In this document: one piece after another, positions 6,158 through 7,075 of the stretch
Position numbering within the stretch: the stretch's first letter is position 1
Layout: every line of letters starts with the position of its first letter
Assembly (NCBI GenBank): GCA_905211615.1
Contig: CAJMBB010000099.1
Location: forward strand, 1 to 7,075
Direction of reading: 5' to 3'
Source: an uncultured Collinsella sp.
GTDB taxonomy: Bacteria; Actinomycetota; Coriobacteriia; Coriobacteriales; Coriobacteriaceae
DNA length: 7,075 nt
Notes under the pieces: generated by a model
Seen by the model: the letters and a program-made list of their open reading frames with translations, nothing else
Told to the model about the DNA's origin: nothing
The model's database searches: none
Translations under genes and position numbers: made by a program

Positions 6158-6451
6158 CTACTGGTTGTCAGCAGCCGAGAAATCCATATCGAGCGAGGAA
6201 ACGGCCCAGCCGATATGGTTGTCAGAGCGCACGAATTTGACGGTGTACTCCTGCTCGCCGCCCTTGGACAGCGATGCCTTCACCTTGGCGGTCGTCTCGG
6301 TCATGGACTGATCCATGCCCTCGACGGACACGGTGGCACCCTGCGGAATCGAGGAGATGATCATCGACTTAGCGTCCTCGGACAGGCTCGAGGCCAGGCA
6401 AGACTCGGCCTTTGCGGTGTCACCGTCGCCGGCGGCCTGGAACAGATCGGA
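6158..6451 (-). CDS. Unrecognised protein, C-terminal fragment (probably exported, truncated by chimeric join)
   Basis: About 97 C-terminal residues are credible, from SDLFQAAGDGDTAKAESCL to the end at SAADNQ, followed by a TAG stop. The pattern (FQAAGDGD-TAKAESCL, then alternating strands such as GEQEYTVKFVRSDNHIGWAV and a final SSLDMDF strand) resembles NTF2-like or DUF4878-type extracytoplasmic domains often attached to actinobacterial lipoproteins. This is an impression from layout, not a recognised signature. Codon use is GC-rich like the mre genes. The reading frame stays open to 6871, but everything beyond about 6451 is the antisense of the RNase J fragment and reads as unlikely Cys/His/Ile-rich sequence. 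The true N-terminus, including any signal peptide, is therefore missing. The gene ends 115 bp before mreB, with a hairpin in between. Confidence 0.6.
   Translation of the reverse strand, partial: SDLFQAAGDGDTAKAESCLASSLSEDAKSMIISSIPQGATVSVEGMDQSMTETTAKVKASLSKGGEQEYTVKFVRSDNHIGWAVSSLDMDFSAADNQ
6431..6450. other. Probable assembly-chimera junction between two organisms
   Basis: The 20 bp from GGCGGCCTGG to AACAGATCGG read in frame as GGLEQIG-, the conserved N-terminal motif of RNase J, on the plus strand and as -DLFQAAG of the unrelated gene on the minus strand. Left of it the plus-strand frame (LCGVTVA) does not resemble RNase J; right of it the minus-strand frame is nonsense. Composition changes from GC-rich to AT-richer at the same place. 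No transposase, att site or terminal repeat is visible. Confidence 0.8.
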
Positions 6452-7075
6452 ATGAATATAACTGCCTTCGAATTTGAAGACAGTATAGTTGTTGTGGACT
6501 GCGGTCTGGCGTTCCCGGAGGACGATATGCTGGGAATCGACCTGGTCATCCCTGATATTACCTATTTGAAAGATAATTATGAAAAAGTGAAGGGTTTTGT
6601 GATCACTCACGGACACGAGGATCATATCGGCGCATTGCCCTATATTCTCAAGCAGATTAACGTACCCGTATTCGGGACACTGCTGACACTGGGGCTTCTG
6701 GAAAATAAGCTGAGAGAGCATAAAATGCTGGATTCCACAACAAGACATACGGTTGTACCCGGCGAAAAGGTAAAGCTGGGACAGATGGTTGTGGAATTTA
6801 TTCATACGAACCACTCTATCGCAGACGCGGTTGCACTGGCAATCCATACACCTGTGGGCGTTGTGGTGCATACGGGCGACTTTAAGGTGGACTATACGCC
6901 CATTGACGGTGATGTGATTGATCTACAGCGGTTTGCTGCACTGGGCAAGGAGGGCGTTCTCCTGCTGATGAGCGACAGCACCAATGCAGAGAGAAGGGGC
7001 TTCACGATGTCCGAAAAGAACGTGGGGAAGGTGTTCGAGAAGATTTTTGAGGAAACACCGAAGAACCGTATCATG
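6431..7075 (+). CDS. rnj: Ribonuclease J, N-terminal part, truncated at both ends (foreign to the rest of the contig)
   Basis: 215 codons read without a stop through the window edge. RNase J is a zinc-dependent metallo-beta-lactamase/beta-CASP ribonuclease with endo- and 5'-3' exo-activity, central to mRNA decay and rRNA maturation in many bacteria lacking RNase E. The fragment opens with GGLEQIGMNITAFEFEDSIV, then has the metal-binding motif THGHEDH (H60, H62, D64, H65), TNHSIADAVAL (H128), HTGDFKVD (D150) and SDSTNAERRGFTMSE. These ligands match B. subtilis RNase J1 H74, H76, D78, H79, H142 and D164 with a constant offset of 14, so only about 14 N-terminal residues are missing; the beta-CASP and C-terminal domains lie outside the window. 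Codons are AT-richer (ATA, AAA, TTT) than in the mre genes and the sequence looks clostridial, probably Lachnospiraceae. An in-frame ATG at 6452 is codon 8 of the fragment, not a plausible start. It is very unlikely to be a working gene here. Confidence 0.9.

Noticed and set aside
6431..6451. Site-specific insertion, genomic island boundary or natural gene fusion at the RNase J junction
   Set aside because: No integrase, transposase, tRNA end, terminal repeat or target duplication is visible. Both genes are cut within coding sequence at one short shared word, which fits an assembly error better.
6452..6871. Upstream extension of the minus-strand gene to a 237-codon ORF starting at 6871
   Set aside because: The extension is the reverse complement of a conserved RNase J coding sequence and reads as implausible Cys/His/Ile-rich protein; the continuous frame is a product of the chimeric join.
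6892..7074. Minus-strand open frame at the right edge
   Set aside because: It is antisense to the RNase J fragment, which has conserved catalytic motifs on the plus strand.

Overview
Most of this window (positions 1 to about 6450) is GC-rich DNA with all genes on the minus strand. It encodes a complete rod-shape (elongasome) operon in the order mreB, mreC, mreD, mrdA (PBP2), rodA, and ends in a strong intrinsic terminator. GC-rich third positions, two TTG starts, strong AGGAGG-type ribosome sites, Ser/Thr/Asp-rich tails and the gene set fit a gut actinobacterium of the class Coriobacteriia, most likely Collinsella-like. That placement is inferred from composition and recalled homologues, not from a search.

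Layout from right to left, the direction of transcription: the 3' part of an unrecognised, probably secreted or lipoprotein gene (6158 to about 6451, minus); a 14-bp hairpin that pairs perfectly only in the minus-strand RNA (6103-6135); mreB (TTG start, 4999-6042); mreC (TTG start, 3979-4977), with a perfect 12-bp inverted repeat near its 5' end; mreD (3401-3967); mrdA (1318-3387); rodA (67-1308); terminator (22-57). At three successive junctions (mreC/mreD, mreD/mrdA, mrdA/rodA) the TAG stop of the upstream gene also forms the start of the next gene's Shine-Dalgarno sequence, so translation is probably coupled. MreB filaments, with MreC and MreD, position and activate the RodA glycosyltransferase and the PBP2 transpeptidase to build lateral-wall peptidoglycan.

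The right end (about 6431-7075) is foreign to the rest. It is a plus-strand fragment of ribonuclease J, with lower GC and Clostridia-like (probably Lachnospiraceae) sequence, and it lacks its first ~14 codons. It starts inside a ~20-bp stretch that also reads in frame as part of the minus-strand gene, so both genes are cut at the same point. No mobile element or recombination site is present. This looks like a metagenome-assembly chimera joined through a short shared k-mer, not a genomic rearrangement. The long minus-strand ORF reaching 6871 is therefore an artefact beyond about 6451.

I found no undescribed system. The most interesting genuine signals are the hairpin in mreC, which holds an internal AUG in its loop and is followed by a short U-run; the stop/Shine-Dalgarno fusions; and an extra predicted N-terminal membrane helix on PBP2. 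No gene-free stretch longer than 300 bases occurs.
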